The notes: generated from the sequence alone by a model not told the origin. DNA of 64,000 bases from Isoetes taiwanensis (GCA_021234155.1 JAJEKV010000051.1:5460698-5524697), one strand, 5' to 3'; positions 50,156 to 63,773 are shown, counted from the first letter of the stretch. Numbers and translations are program-made.

Positions 50156-53100
50156 ATGCATAAGGCTTTTAGTAAGGCATCGGGATCAGGTGTTGGAAGC
50201 TTTTCTAAGCTAATACTGCTTTTGTCAATTCTGACAATTACATTGCAACAAAACCAGGATCTCGCAAGGAAAGGAAACGTACCGGATGTCAAGGTAGGCA
50301 AGGAATTGATACCACTTAATCAGGAACGACTGGGAATAAACTTGCCATCCCGCTGGTTCAATGGGTGTATGGATCAAGTGGAGAAACGTGAAGAAACGGA
50401 AGATAAGATGTTGCAAAATTTGGATTCTGGGCTGGAGTCAGCAAGTAGAACTTTAGCTTCGGAAGCTCTCCAAAGTCAAGAGGAATTCGAGATTCGTTCA
50501 GGTGTGTAGTTGTTCATCTGATTGCAGTGCACAAGGTTAAACACGTAAAACTACGAAAACCAAAGTAGCTTCCTTCATGGATAGGTGGAAAATCAGTTTC
50601 CTCAAACTACGTAAGTTGGGTTACAATTTGTTGATGCAAGGGCCTTAAAAATGGCCTACAATTTCTCTTGAAGAATAATCACATTATGCTATATTCGGCA
50701 CATTCCCGTTTGCCTGCATTTATGGAATCTTAGTGAACTCATAAGACGTTACCACCAATGCGAGCAATTGCTACTCATTAAAAATATGTTGATGATGAGG
50801 GAATGTATTGATACATAAAAACATCCCGGAGGGTAAGACAATACTAGCGAATGCCACCGAACAAAATTTCAGTGAAGTATAATCAGTGTCATAGTTACAT
50901 AAAATAGCCGAGGCCTTAACACACGCAGCCCGAGAGTTTTATGGTCATCATCCATAACAAGCTAGGTGTTTATGGCCATTTGGCATAACAAACTAGTTTG
51001 CACCCTCAATGTGTTACTGGTGGGTAACATCACCACAACCTGATCTCAGTTATAAAACTCGAGGGCCAGTGGGTTAATGATGCATACCCAACAAAATTTC
51101 AGCGAAATATAATCAGTGTCATAGTTACATAAATAACCGAGGACGTATAATTTCGTAAGCTGAAGTTCAATCAAGCTTTGAATGTGAGAGAAGAAACTTT
51201 AGATTATTTTATATGATTCATGCGCTCAGTATTAATTACAAGAGGATGTGGCTATAGTATTTTAGAATCATTTCTGTCTAATGGAGAAATCTTAACTAAT
51301 ATAGACCATGGTATGTTTCTATTCTACATGATAGCCGAGTTCTCTATTTGCATTGATCAGTGGCATCCTCCATTACAGGTACAAATTATGAAACTCCAAA
51401 TGAAAATTATGGATCTGGAAGATTTGTTCCTGGAGGCCATGCTGAAGTTTCAGTGCTGGTAATTGTCGTTCTCAAAAGTCTTTGAGTTCCATCAAAAAAT
51501 TACACTTTGGTCTATGAGGGACTTGGACAGTACTATAGTGCGGGCGAAATGTAGCTTCAACTGCCTGGATTTATTTGATTGCCAACCCAAAAAAAAGATT
51601 CTTTGTAGCCTGTTGTAATTCCTTACAAAAAGAGCATGCATCAACCCTTCAGGTCCACAGTACAGCAAAAGCATGGGATTTATAGGACCTTCACCTGGAA
51701 ACAGTTCGAAGAAGTTTTGAGCTATTTGGTTAATTATCAGTTCCAGATGGCAGAAGTATAATGACCCATGGCCATGTCCAGAATCTAAGTTCATATCTTG
51801 ACTAGTGGTGGAGTATCTTAACAAAACAGCAAGGGAAAGGACTTGTATTTGTGTGCTGCTTATCTCCAATATTGCAGCAAAACAATAAGAAGCTGTTATA
51901 TGTATGACCACGATAAGTCCATTTTCTGGATGGCTGATTGGACCCTTGTTTTCCATGGGGTATCAGCAGGTCTACATGGGGTTATTGTTAAATATGGCAA
52001 TGCAATAAGAAACTTTTTTGCAGAAGCCAATGCCTGCATTGACATTGTCATTGTCATTGAATATGCATGTTAGCATGCAAGTTCTAGGACGATAGTAAGA
52101 ACTATGTAAAATGTATTTGCCATAAAGATTGATATATGCAAATTATAACTTCTGTTATTTTTTTGTTTCTAGCGCTTTGAGTAACGGGGTTCTCCTTGCA
52201 GCCTGTGAAAGATGGGTTGTTGCTTTGCTATGAGCTGATTCAACCGTTAACTCTGGAGAAAGTATTTCCCTTGCAACTTGCTCTAAATAATATGAAACAT
52301 GCATATTCCAAGTACGAAGATGGTATTTATTTTGGGAAGCCAGAGGATTTGTTATGGAAGTATAAATTGCAAAGAGGTATGGCAAGTTAATATATTTCTT
52401 TTTCTTTTTTATTAATGCTTATTGTATATGTAAAAGCTGTGTTGAGAAAATAGACTAGTGGGCGAGATGTACATATTTGTTCCTTGCATGCTTGTGTTGC
52501 ATGGGCAATTTTGGCCTTTTGTGCATCATCATGCCATTAAACTGCATGGCCATAACCTGTTTGCACTAGTGTTCTAATGTAGAACCTTTTTTTGTTGTAG
52601 ACGAGTGTTCCTTGAGGGATATGGCGATCCACAATTATCCTTTGGCATCCTGGCCCAAAACAATGGAAGCAAAGTTATTGGAAAATGTGTCAAACTTAAG
52701 AAGTATCACATCTATCTTACCTTCCAACAACCAGAGTTTACTCCGAGATCATCCGATTGCTTTTCTGGACTCGTCGCATTCTGACCAAGATTATGAGTAC
52801 AGGTATGCTTTATGTTGCTTTATCTACATTCTGGAGATTTTAAATGCAAATTAAAGTGTAAACCAAAAGTGTAAATACTATGTTGTGCCAACTCTGTGTG
52901 TGATGGACTAGAGTAGATCTATGTTTTGATATAAAGCAGTAGGTTCTTTTCTTGTTGCTATCTTCTTGATATTATCTAGTGCAAACCTGTTTTTGAGAAA
53001 CTCGAGGAAAACCTAGAATTCAAACAATTTTGGGATTGGATCAGTTATTGTCAACTATTTCTTAGTGCTTGGCTTTACTGGATACAGAGCAGAATCTAGT

Positions 53101-56100
53101 CTTTGTTTTAACCTTGGTAGTCAGTGATGCAGTATAGTTTTATTCTTAGATGGTACTATCATGACAGGTTATGCTATAGATGTGGCTTACTCGGGCTCAC
53201 CAAGGATGCAAAATGGCATCCTGCCACCAAGCATCTAAAGACACAACTTCGTTCTGTCAGGCAAGGGTGTCCTAGATCTGCCTATTGAAAATTACGTAGA
53301 AACATTAACAGGCCAAATGTTCAAGTACGAAGGGAATGTTGGACTTCTTTGAAGCTATAAACGTATAGCTTCTCAGTTTATTTAGGTTCATAGTCTTAGT
53401 TAGAAGAGTCTATGAATCTGATATCTAATCTGGCTAAGATATCATGTCATGCCTAGGGTAGCTAAAAAGTGTATTGGTGTACATAGATCTTTTCGATTTA
53501 GACGATTTTTCCTAGAAAGTCCGTCTGTCATCTCAATTTATCATTCATATGTAAATTATTCCAGTAATTGTATATTTTATTCGAAGTGTCACTTGAACAG
53601 TTATATTTTGAAGAGAAATTTTGCACGTGGGGCATTTGGCGAATTATGGCTGGCAGTTAGAAGGGAGTGCAATGCCACAAACAGCAAAATGGAGGATTCA
53701 CATGCCATAAATTACGATGAGATATTTGTCCTGAAGAAAATAATGGTCAGCCCATCCCATTCCCTATTATCGTTTTGTAACTTCAAAGGAAATATGCTAG
53801 TATAGAAAAACTAATTTCTTGTTGTATCACGTTTAACCTAAGTATGGAGAAATTAATCTTTTATTGTATCACATTGTTAAACAAAAGTCAGGCGAAGCAG
53901 CTTAACACCATTATAGTGCTTAAAATCCCTTCCTCTCAACATTTTATAGTCTGAGCCCACATGCTTGGTATGTCTTATTCCATTAACCATATAGCAGGAG
54001 TATACCATAGAATCTGTTTATTATTGTTTGTTAATCAGTATGAATTTGGTAGAAACATTGTCCACATTTACCTGCATTGGCCTATATTGGAAACAGGCTA
54101 GCGCTATGAATTAGATGGTTCACATGTATCGTCTATTTTCAAATTTCTCAATGGAAAAGGGTTTGAAGAACTAATGAACTGCATGCACAGGCTTTTATAG
54201 ATGCAATGTGCATTTTGTTAATTTGCATGAAAGCAGACATCCTTATTACTTTATAAAGCAGGTTTTGACATGCCTTTCTGTCACAGTCAAGTGCAGATGA
54301 CGCCAAGCATTTGAGTGGTCTTCGTGAAAAGTATTTCGGTGAAGTGTTCTTAAATGCATCTAAATCATCAGACCTGTCATCTCAAGGAACATGTATAAAT
54401 GATTGTGGAGTAAAGCGAGAACTTCAAAATGGATTGAGTAATATTGTTCGATACATTTCTTCATATGAGACGAAGGAAAAGGGGCTTTGGTTAATTTTTA
54501 AAATGGAGGGACAGTCTTTGTCAAAACTGCTATATGATGCAGAAGAGATTCCTGGGTTTCATTCAAAAACTGGAAAGTATAAGGTCTTAACATCATCGGC
54601 TTGGTGGAAGTGGCTAAGGACCACAAAGGCAGGCCAACAAGAAATGCAAAGTCTTCTGAGACAATTGGTAACACATGATTGTCCTTTCTGCTCTCTAACA
54701 TATCAAATTGTCCTTTGGATCTAAGTTAAGCCATAATATTTGCACCTAGAAAATTGCCATTTATTCTGCCATATATCACATAATAATTGTACGTGGATGG
54801 ATCCTGTAACCTCTATATCACACTTAATTTCTTGTAGGTGCATGCACTCTAATACAGGAGCATTGACCTAGGGAAAAGTCAAAGAAAAGCTATCTCTAGT
54901 CTCTCCCCTTTCAACTTGTGAATCATACTGCCATTTTGGGCTTGCTTGGGCGAGTTGATCATGATCTGCTAGCTGTGGTTACAGTAACGAGGTTCTGAAG
55001 CAAAATACTAGACAGTAGATTCTGTTGACTCCTGAAATGTGTGGGCAATCTCCTTGTTTATAGCCGGCACAAAAGTAACCATTGACCCATGATTTAGTTT
55101 CATGGTCTAGATCTAATGCATGTAGAGGCCATATTACAAGGCGGCGTGTACATGGCTTTATCTCACCAGAAAATGTACCAAGGCAAATTTGCGGAATCTA
55201 CCGTTTTCCTTAGAAGTATCTCAAACCATGTCACACAGAGTACTTATGCTGAGAAACCTTGGTAGATGCACTTTCTAATATGCTGGACTTATAAGCAGAA
55301 GTGTTTGTGGAATTACAAGAAATTGTTAATGTGGAAACTCATTTTAGTTGGAAGGGGGTTCTCTGAGATGTGCTGGATGGTCTGCTAGTTATAATCTTGT
55401 TGTAGATAATGCCTTTTTAGGTGAGGTTGTTTGCTACATTTCTCTCTCACATGTGATTCAGATGTGTGGCATAAGTGATGAAGTTTTGAAGAAAGTGTCA
55501 TATGCAGAAGCGCAAGCCTTAAGTAATGGTCCAATACAAGCAGATTTTGCAACATTCTTTCGAAGTAAGAAAAAAAGAAGGAATGTGTAGTCTGCTATTC
55601 GAGTAGAATGTAGAAGTTGAAGACTTGTTCAAGGGACTAACAACAAAAAATTCAAGAAAAACCAAGAAGCAGCATAATATCATCAAGATATCCATTCATG
55701 GAGAAATAAGAAAGGGTTCAGCTTGTAGAAAATATGATGTGGTTGTCTTGGATATTTTCGATTCAATATTTTCATTGGATTTAGAAAATAAAGTGGGCCT
55801 TATTTTCTCTTTATCTATATCTGTCTCCTCAAATGAACACCGATTTAAGTTCTACTTGTTCTGACTGTTTATATGTCGACCTTTTGCTATCTACAGTTAC
55901 TTGCTGTGAAGGCATGCCATGATCGCAATATCACTCATCGAGACATTAAGCCAGGTTCGTAATGCACACTTATTGTATGGTAGCTACATTAGTCCTCAAA
56001 TACACTTACTTTATGGTAGCTACATTAGTCCTCAAATGCATTACCAAACGCAAAGGCTTCTCAAAAGTGAAGCAATTTAGAATATCTGCAGAACAGTCTC

Positions 56101-59100
56101 GCATGTTGCAAGGTTTCTTGTTCTAGACAGGAATGAGAGATCACGTTTTTTAGTCTGTCAAGTAGATTTAGGTTGGACTCCATCTTTGATAGCTACATCA
56201 AGCTTGTTTTCACAGTTGAGCAGAAGGACCATGGTTGAATACCAAAATAAGAGAATATATACCCATGGCACTGGATCTGCAAGGGGATGTACAAGCACTT
56301 TTTTCCAATATCTGTAGTAGCTTGCCTATGTTTAGGAGTGGCTTAGCTAATGTAGCGTAAAGCCAGTTAGAGTTCTGTTTGAAAGGGATACTCTATGATA
56401 CTTCTATAAAGTTTAGTTTCTTGCATTTTGGATAATGAACTCATTTTATTTAATGGCAGAAAATTTGGTGGTTGGCAGTTTGGGCAAGTACTCAGTATTT
56501 AATATTTCCAAAGACAATATGCCTGCAAACCTGACATTGTACAGTAAAATGTTTCTACACCTAATGACTTCTGTCTGTTTTCATTAGCACAATAAAATGT
56601 CTGATGGATGAAGTAAAGCTACAACAAAATTTATATTAATGCTAGAAATTTGCATTAGCAGGAAATGTTTTTTTTTTCTTTTGTGTCTGGGGCATAACTA
56701 AAGTGTTTTATTAGAGGAGGGGTACAAATTATAGTTTTCACATAGGCATATGTTACCAAGAAAGAAAGAAAAAAAGAAAGAAAGATTTATTAACGTCCAC
56801 GTAAGACCCGAAGGGTCTATGAGACCATAACACATACAGAACTCAAGACCTCCAGGAGGAAAACCCTCCTGTTATCTAAAGTATGCAAACAAAATTTTTT
56901 AAGTTAACAAAAACTTAAAGTGAAAATCTAAGAATCTGCTCAGATAGGGTTTGATGGAGATAGCCCATTCATTCCTGTGACTGCTGCAAAGTAATTCATA
57001 ATACCCCTTCTTGGTTTGCTTTGATGCTTGATGCTTGGCCTCTTCTGGAAAGACCTTTTATGTTCCATGGTTGCTGATCGTTTTATCTCCTTAGACAGTG
57101 CAAAAGTCACCCCTTTAGGGTCAGGATACTTCCTCTTCTGTGATGTCTCCATTATCATCTTATCATCATTTGACTCGGATGAAAAGAAATCACTTATTTC
57201 TGTTTGCTTCAGGCCCATTGGATTCTTTTGTTTGAGAATATTTCTCCCTTCTAGAGATAGTTCATATACAAAGTGAGATACACATTTCTGATCGTAATAT
57301 TCTACCAGCTGTCGTAGAGATGTGGGGTCTCTAAAAAGACAATGATATCTGCCTCTAATAATGTAGTAGGTTGGGCAGGTAAAAATAAAATGTTTTTCTG
57401 ACTCAACCATATTTAGATCGCACATTGGGCATTTCCGATCTTCACGGCTAATATTTTTTGCCCTACCAACCTCAATCTCCAACTGGTGAGATGACACTCT
57501 AAACTGCCCCATAGAGTATCTCACTTTACTCGGCAGATCAATATCCAAATATCCAGGCCTTACGATGAAACCATCTGCTGATATATTTAGGAAGTTATCC
57601 TTATAGACTTTCTTTTTAGCAGACAGATCTTTGACGGGATTTACCCATGTATTTGAAACATAACATAAAGACACTCCAAGTCATGGCGTATAAGCTGATT
57701 AACTTCTTGCTGAGTAAAATTCAGATTATCATCCATTATACTGTATTGAAAAGGTGGGATATTTCCCATAGAGAAACCCATCTCTTCAAACAATTTAGAT
57801 ATCCTTGAGAACCAACAACGCTTACCCTGGTCTGCCAATGTTTTAGACGACACATATGCCAACCAGGGAAGTCTTTTTTGACCTTCTTGTGACTGTCCAA
57901 AACGGTGTAACTTATGTAAATAAGTCACTGTTTGAAAGGCAATTTCAACCTTCAGAGGTTTCGCATTAAATTCAGCAAGCATTATATCATGGGGTACAGA
58001 ATGTTTGCTTCTAATCATTCTAGAAAGAAGAGAAATTTGGAGCCTCTCTAGTTGACCCCAGTCATCGGCTCGTAGGCCAACTCCCCATATTTGTGCACCA
58101 TATAAAGCTGCCGGCTTCACCCAACGTGTCGAACAGGAAGAGCTTTGTATGAACATCTTGGAAATGGAGTTGGTAGCACTGTTTTTCTAGCTGTACAAGA
58201 GAAGCATGTCCTTTTGCAATCCTTGCCTGATCAGCCTCCCTCAATCTGAAAAAGAGGGCCCGCAAACTCAACACCCAAGTAGGTGTATGTAGAAACAATT
58301 TCTACAGGCTGCCCTTGGAAAGTAAAAGAGTTAGTTTTCCAATTTTTCCACAAGGTATTGAATACCATCACTTTGGTCTTGTAGAGATTTACTTGCAGCT
58401 CTCTATCTTTGCAAAAGGCTTCTAGGGCAGCCAAATGTTTTTGGAGCCCTTGAGGAGATGGTGAGATTAGAACCACATCATCCGCATAAAGCAAAATTGG
58501 AATGCATTCCTGAGCAAGCATGGAGCCTTCTCCGCTTAAGGACTGAACAAAGTTTTCAAGCTCGTCAATGTAAAGGCCAAATAGAGTAGGAGAGAGGGGA
58601 CACCCTTGTTTAACCCCGATTGTACTGAAAACTTCCTCTGGAAACTGCCTATCTATTTTCACTCTACCTATTACATTCTCATATAATGTCAACACTGCCC
58701 AGATCAGCACGTGAGAAAGCCCCAACATTTTGAGCCTCTGAAACAACTTGTTCCGAGGAACAGTATCAAAGGCTTTTCAGAAAACAGCAATAAACTTTAC
58801 TTTTTCTTGCCTTTGCTTCCTCAATGATTGCCCTCAAAGAAAAAATACGATCAATTGTGGAAAAGGTTTTCCTGAAACCAGCTTGTCCCTTGGCTCCAAG
58901 GCTGTGATTTTCTGCAAAATCACTAAGGACCATTTCCAACACGGATCCATACAGTTTTGCCATCACATGCCCAATCATAATTAGGCGATAATTAGTAGGA
59001 TTCATAGAATCACCCGCCTTATGGATAGGCTTTATAACATTATTTGACCAAACCAGCGGGAAACCAATGCAAATAGCTTCATTAAACAGATCTGCAACCA

Positions 59101-62100
59101 CTGGTGCCAATGTCTTAGCCCCATGTAGAATCATTTCAGCTTGTAATTCTTCACAATCTTTTGCTTTCCCTGTGTTCAACTTTTGTATGGCCCTTTCAAT
59201 GAGAGAGACCGTAAAAAAGGTAGAAGCTTGAGGCCTCGGATCTAGCTCGTCCTGAGAGAACTGTTGGTTCTTAACATCTAAGAGAGAGTTTGCATATGCT
59301 GACCACACCCCTAGATCTTTTAAAGGACAATCTGATTTTCTAGCTGACAATTTCCTCCAAAACTGTCCAGAAGCATTACTGTAAAGAAGATTTAGCATGT
59401 GTTCTCTGTTTCTGGATTCGAAAGCCCTCTTTTTGTGCCGTGTCAATCTTTTATATTCAGCTTTAATTTCTGGTACTATATCAGGGCTGAAGTTCAAAGC
59501 ACGTTTAACTTCCTGTGCAATGTTTTACAATCCTGGTCATACCAGCCATTTTGAGGCATAGATCCAACTTTTGCCTGCTGTTCTTTGCATTCCCTGACAG
59601 AATATGGAAAGCAACCTTTAGAAGCTTCTAGCATGGCGTGAGATAGAAGCGCCGCTTTGTTCTCTAGTGAGCCCCTTTCCTCAATACCTTGAAGGTGAGA
59701 ATTCAAGACATCATTATAAACCGTGTCCATGCAGTGATCAAACTCAAAATGATAATCAAGTATCCTACCGATTGGTTTTGTTTCTACTTGAGTATTTGGT
59801 GATTTAATGGTAAAAACCAAAGGAACATGATCTCCTTTTGCAGGTCTCTTATCAACATAGAAAGAACCGATCTCACATATGAAGTCAGGAGAACCAATAA
59901 GATAGTCCACGACACTATTTCCACCTTTGTGCGGAAAACATGTGTATTTGGCAGACTCAAGCCATTGGAGGAGCCGGTTGTATATAATCAGGTTATGAAT
60001 CTGCCCAAGATTCAAAAGATGGCATCCATATTCAGCTATGGGTGCATTTTCTCTTATATCAGCAGATGTTCTTGCTATACCTGTTTCCCTAGGATGAATC
60101 TCTGGGATTAGAATAGGGTCGGAGCTAAAATCATTAAGGTGGACCTGTTCATCTCTTGTTCGCGCATTTAAAATCACCAACCAAAATCACATCTTTAAAA
60201 GTGGAAAATTCCACAATATCCATATAGAGTGCTTGGTATGGGGAGGCTCCCTCATATATTTCCTGATCTGTATATTCCGAGCCTTTAGGAGGAAAAAGGC
60301 ATGCTGCAACATATAGATCTCAACATGGAGATTTAGAGAGCTTGATCCAAATAAAACTTGCTTTATCATCCTTTTTCACTACCTGTAATGTCTTTGCAAG
60401 ATTCTTGCGAAATAGAACTCCTACCCCACCTGAGCCTTTGAAAATGTCTTTATTTGGTGGAATCTTCCTATACACCGATTCCCATAAGTACCCCTCAAGT
60501 ACCCCTCAACGGTTAGAAGACCTTCCTCTTCCAATTCTTATGTTTCTATAAGAAAAACGATATCTTTCTCTTTTATGACATCCATAAAATCTCTAGGCTC
60601 ATTCCATAATTTCTCATTGCAATTCCAGACTGCCAGTGATAACGAGCCTGTGGTCTCATAGACCCTCATTTCCTATTTGGGACGCTTTTCCCTGATGATC
60701 ACTCGGCCATCCCGATAAACAGCCCACGTATTTTCTTTCCGAGCTTTCATGACTTCTTCTAAACACTTCCTCTTAAGTTCCACATGCATCATGGTTAAAT
60801 CTTCATCCATGAAGATATTTGGGAATTTCTGCATGTTCCTCCTCCTTTTCAAAGCTTCCAGCCTCGCTTTTGCTGACCGAAAGCGGATAATCAATGCTGG
60901 GCAGCGAGTTCCATTGTTCACCTTCCAGGATTTATCAATTTCATGATCTTGGATATCAAGATTATGCTGGACAAAATCAATTGCTGCTTTGGAAGGATCT
61001 GATAAATCCTTCAATCCTGTAACTCTGATATTGAGAGCTTTATCGGCTCTCCTTTGCCCTTCCTCTAAAGTGGCTGAAATGGTGTTTTTCATATAATGGT
61101 TCAGTAGGTCTGTGCTTCCTAACCACTTCAACCCACTTATTAGTTTCTGCCTGTTGTTCCTTAACAACTGTCTGTAATTCCTCAATTTTGTCAATCTGAT
61201 TTGACTGTGCTTTGATGCTGATAATTTCCTTCTCCTGCTCCGCCACAGTGGCTTTCAAACTCATTATTCTAGACCTGCTCTACCACCTTAGCCTTCAGGC
61301 TTACCAGTTCTGTTTCAATTCTGAGCATCCTGTCAAGCATTTATGTCTATTAGAGATTTCGACCATTATGTCTGGTCCAGCAGTGGGTGAATAGGGGGTG
61401 CCAACTCCTGCATTGCACCCAGTAGGTGATTGAACTGGGGTGTCTATCGGGGTCAGAGACAGACATGTCGGGAGGCTAGAATGGTGAGGAAGTTGCCGCT
61501 GATGGTTGATCAACGAGCCAGGCAAACAACGTCAGAAACGTCAAAAAGTGGAACGTAAGGTGGTCATCGACACCAAAAATTGGTAAACGGTGGTCATCGA
61601 CACTAAAAATTGGCATCGACGCTCAGTCGGGCTGTCCCGACTCACTTTGTCGTTACCGCCATCGCTATCGCCCCCGCCAGGAAAACAATCTCTATGTCAG
61701 GGCAATCTCTATGTATATGATACATGATCGATAGAAAAAATTGCTTCCCTCTTGCTTTAGCGTCTTTTGCAGTACAAATCTGTGTCAATAGAGTCGGTAC
61801 AAAAAAAATTATTTGTCCATCGCTCTTAACTCGACCGTTTATTCACTGAATCTGTTCAGACGCCTTATTGACTTTGGAAGTGCCATTGATGTCTTTACAA
61901 TGAAGAACCTATATGGATCAGATGGCCCAACCCAGTAAGATTGCTCGACTCCTTTAAAGCAGAAGCACCATAAAGCATTACTGACAGACTTTGTTTGCAG
62001 GAAGGAGCAAACAATGGAATATGCCCCGCCAGAGGCATTATTTTTCAAACATTGGTTGCATTTGCATCCAGATCAGACCACTTCGTGAGTTCGATTCACC

Positions 62101-63238
62101 TTTTTATCCAATCATACATAGTTATCATGGCTCAAGTAATTGGTTAATTGCTTTAGTTGCATGTGGGCAGAACATGCAGCATCACATGCATTTAAGACAA
62201 ACATAAGACCTCACCCACTTCTCTATTTGTTCATCAGCATCATGTCTCTATTTGAAAATCTTGGTGGTTTTATTACTACAGATATGACATGTGGAGCATT
62301 GGGGTAGTGATGCTAGAATTGGTGCTAGGGACACCTCATGTTTTCCAGATTAGTTCCCGTGTGCGTGCATTTCTTAATCAACAGTATAAAGAGCTGGATG
62401 ACGATTCAAAACAAACATTATATTTGTAAGTTATTACAGAGATCTGTATTATTTCTTTGTTAAGCCAGTCTGAAGAAATAGCTATAAGTGAAATACTGCT
62501 ATTAAAACTATTACCTCGGACTGAAACACTTGAGAAGCTTGCTTCGTCATTTTTGCCTCCCTCATCATGAGCTGATCCTAAAAATACCCGTACAGTTTCA
62601 AAATTAAATTCTTTTTAGAGACATTGATTGCATGTCAATGTTTACTGGTTCAGAACTGGTGGAAATCCACTCAAGATAATAAAAAGGTTTCATATCTGAG
62701 TCCCTTGCAATTTCTTGTATATGTATGTTATTTGTTACACTTTAGTGGCTATTTCAGCAGTTTGTTAAGCCTCGCCTTTTTCAACAGGCTCAGGGCTTTC
62801 ATAGAAATGTGCATTTTGATTCCTTATGCATCACCTCAACATCATGATCATCTGCCACTGCAGCCGGTTAGTACCATGGTGATTCTAATATGCATTGGGT
62901 TGCCGAAAGCTAAAAAATTTCATTGAACTTATTTATTTGCTGTCTTATTTGGTTCTTAGATGACATAATAGTGCTAGGTAATTGCAAGTTACACAAGACT
63001 GTATTACTTTGTAGGATAGAAAACCTGCAAAGTCTCTACATGCCTGCCTCAATGATATTAAACTTGTAGCATAGCATGACCATGCCATTGATAGGAATTC
63101 ATATATCCTTAACGTGTCCCTAAATATTCTTAATATGTTCCTATTTTGTTCTTTGAAGGAGGTGCATCCAGTTTCATGGGATTGTAGCGAATCTGCAGTT
63201 ATGCAACAAATAAAGCAACGGGATCCACTAAACTTGGG
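50156..63238 (+). CDS. Plant protein kinase gene, 13 exons, 3' end outside window
   Basis: Proposed exons: 50156-50501, 51379-51458, 52202-52376, 52601-52802, 53601-53745, 54287-54667, 55897-55954, 56460-56538, 61860-61934, 62001-62084, 62282-62425, 62788-62866, 63159-63238. All have AG/GT borders and all phases agree, giving about 642 residues without a stop. The protein starts with a hydrophobic signal-like segment (KLILLLSILTITLQ). Kinase landmarks in order: NFARGAFGELWLAV, FVLKKIM (Lys), GLREKYFGEVF, LWLIFKMEGQSLSKLL, THRDIKPEN, LIDFGSAID, YAPPEAL and YDMWSIGVVMLEL. It resembles the little-studied plant family of Arabidopsis At3g63330 (annotated 'probable inactive kinase'). Here Lys, HRD and DFG are kept, so activity is plausible; the loop's first Gly is Ala. 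The last kinase helices must lie beyond 63238. Exons 1-3 are less certain than 4-13. Confidence 0.82.
56793..56826 (-). other. LINE 4 3' stem-loop
   Basis: On the element strand: GTC-tcat-AGACCC-ttc-GGGTCT-tacgtg-GAC. The 6-bp inner stem and placement match the other LINEs. Confidence 0.75.
56940..59497 (-). pseudogene. LINE 4 reverse transcriptase and C-terminal domain
   Basis: Frames in order: 59497-58766 (AEYKRLTRHKKRAFE, NTGKAKDCEELQAEMILHGA, NVIKPIHKAGDSMNPTNYRL, GQAGFRKTFSTIDRI), 58746-58231 (GVKQGCPLSPTLFGLYIDEL, PILLYADDVVLISPS), 58156-57641 (GAQIWGVGLRADDW), and 57674-56940 (the zinc motif CPMCDLNMVESEKHFIFTC). Catalytic YADD is intact but three frame changes separate the pieces. 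Confidence 0.87.
59494..60666 (-). pseudogene. LINE 4 endonuclease and linker (ORF2 N-terminal part)
   Basis: It starts right at the end of ORF1 with SLSLAVWNCNEKLWNEPRDF, the first EEP-endonuclease strand (WNxN), and VFLIET, then a stop. Further on NARTRDEQVHLNDFSSDP, NSVVDYLIGSPDFICEIGSF (D position) and GDHVPLVF (the GDH catalytic His motif) follow. The C-terminal linker ends NGWYDQDCKTLHRKL. The domain would nick target DNA. Breaks near 60550 and 60190 inactivate it. Confidence 0.8.
60673..61530 (-). pseudogene. LINE 4 ORF1 (RNA-binding)
   Basis: Coiled coil (ATVAEQEKEIISIKAQSN, IEELQTVVKEQQAETNKW), then an RRM-like region (NIRVTGLKDLSDPSKAAI, CPALIIRFRSAKARLEALK) and the C-terminal DEDLTMMHVELKRKCLEEVM, ending IREKRPK. 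Domain order matches L1 ORF1p. A frame change occurs near 61100-61200. Confidence 0.78.
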
Positions 63239-63773
63239 GTATTTTCCACCCTACAATTTTTCTCTTTTCATAAAATAGTCTGTGTATTGTACTCAATACA
63301 TGTGGTCTGCGTGTATACAATAAAGAACAGGTAGGTATCTTGTGTGCTTAGCACCTGAAAAGATGGGTGTGAGCTTGAATGTGGGCTTTAGTAACGTAAT
63401 GGAATGATGAAAGCTGAGGTCTCGTATGTAGTCCTCCACGGTCCCATTTTGAACTTCCATGCCTCCCTAAATGAAGTAAATGTCTATGGAAGGGATTGTA
63501 CAGAATTGGGAATACAAAGGAGAGATGCAAGAAGCTTTTATTGATCAAGGTGGTCTTTGTAGACAAATTAAATGTCTCCTTACTTACCGATTAGCCATTA
63601 AATTGACCATTGATACTTTAGTTTGTGTTATTGACATCCATTTAAACTTAAGTGTGAACTTTTATTGAAGTCAACTTTGACACTCCCTTTAAACTAGAGT
63701 GTGAAGTTCAGTAAATTTTAAACACTGCTGGTTTTCCCCTTTAGGCAGAATGCAAACCATGGTAAGCTGTTTC
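63239..63773. other. Kinase gene downstream intron or flank
   Basis: A small AG|GCAGAATGCAAACCATG|GTAAGC block near 63745 has splice-like borders and a compatible phase, but it is too short to assign. Confidence 0.3.

Larger units (their letters stand above)
56761..61560 (-). mobile_element. LINE 4: nearly full-length, antisense in a kinase-gene intron
   Basis: Reading on the minus strand from about 61.55 kb: an ORF1 with coiled coil and L1 ORF1p-like RNA-binding domain, an APE-type endonuclease, RT, a C-terminal zinc motif, a 3' stem-loop and a (TTTC)n tail (56761-56784). It lies wholly between kinase exons 56460-56538 and 61860-61934. Frameshifts and stops interrupt ORF2. A 25-bp segment (GGTGGTCATCGACAC-AAAAATTGG) occurs twice just beyond its 5' end (61559, 61590), possibly 5' repeats of the element; the 5' limit is therefore uncertain. 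Confidence 0.87.

Noticed and set aside
53161-53290. Open block RLCYRCGLLGLTKDAKWHP as a kinase-gene exon.
   Set aside because: It could join in phase, but the exon at 53601 also joins in phase and continues directly into the kinase domain. The block ends in a stop.
55348-55590. ORF MEGGSLRCAGWSAS... as an additional kinase exon.
   Set aside because: The exons at 54667 and 55897 join in phase without it and it ends in a stop. Treated as intronic.
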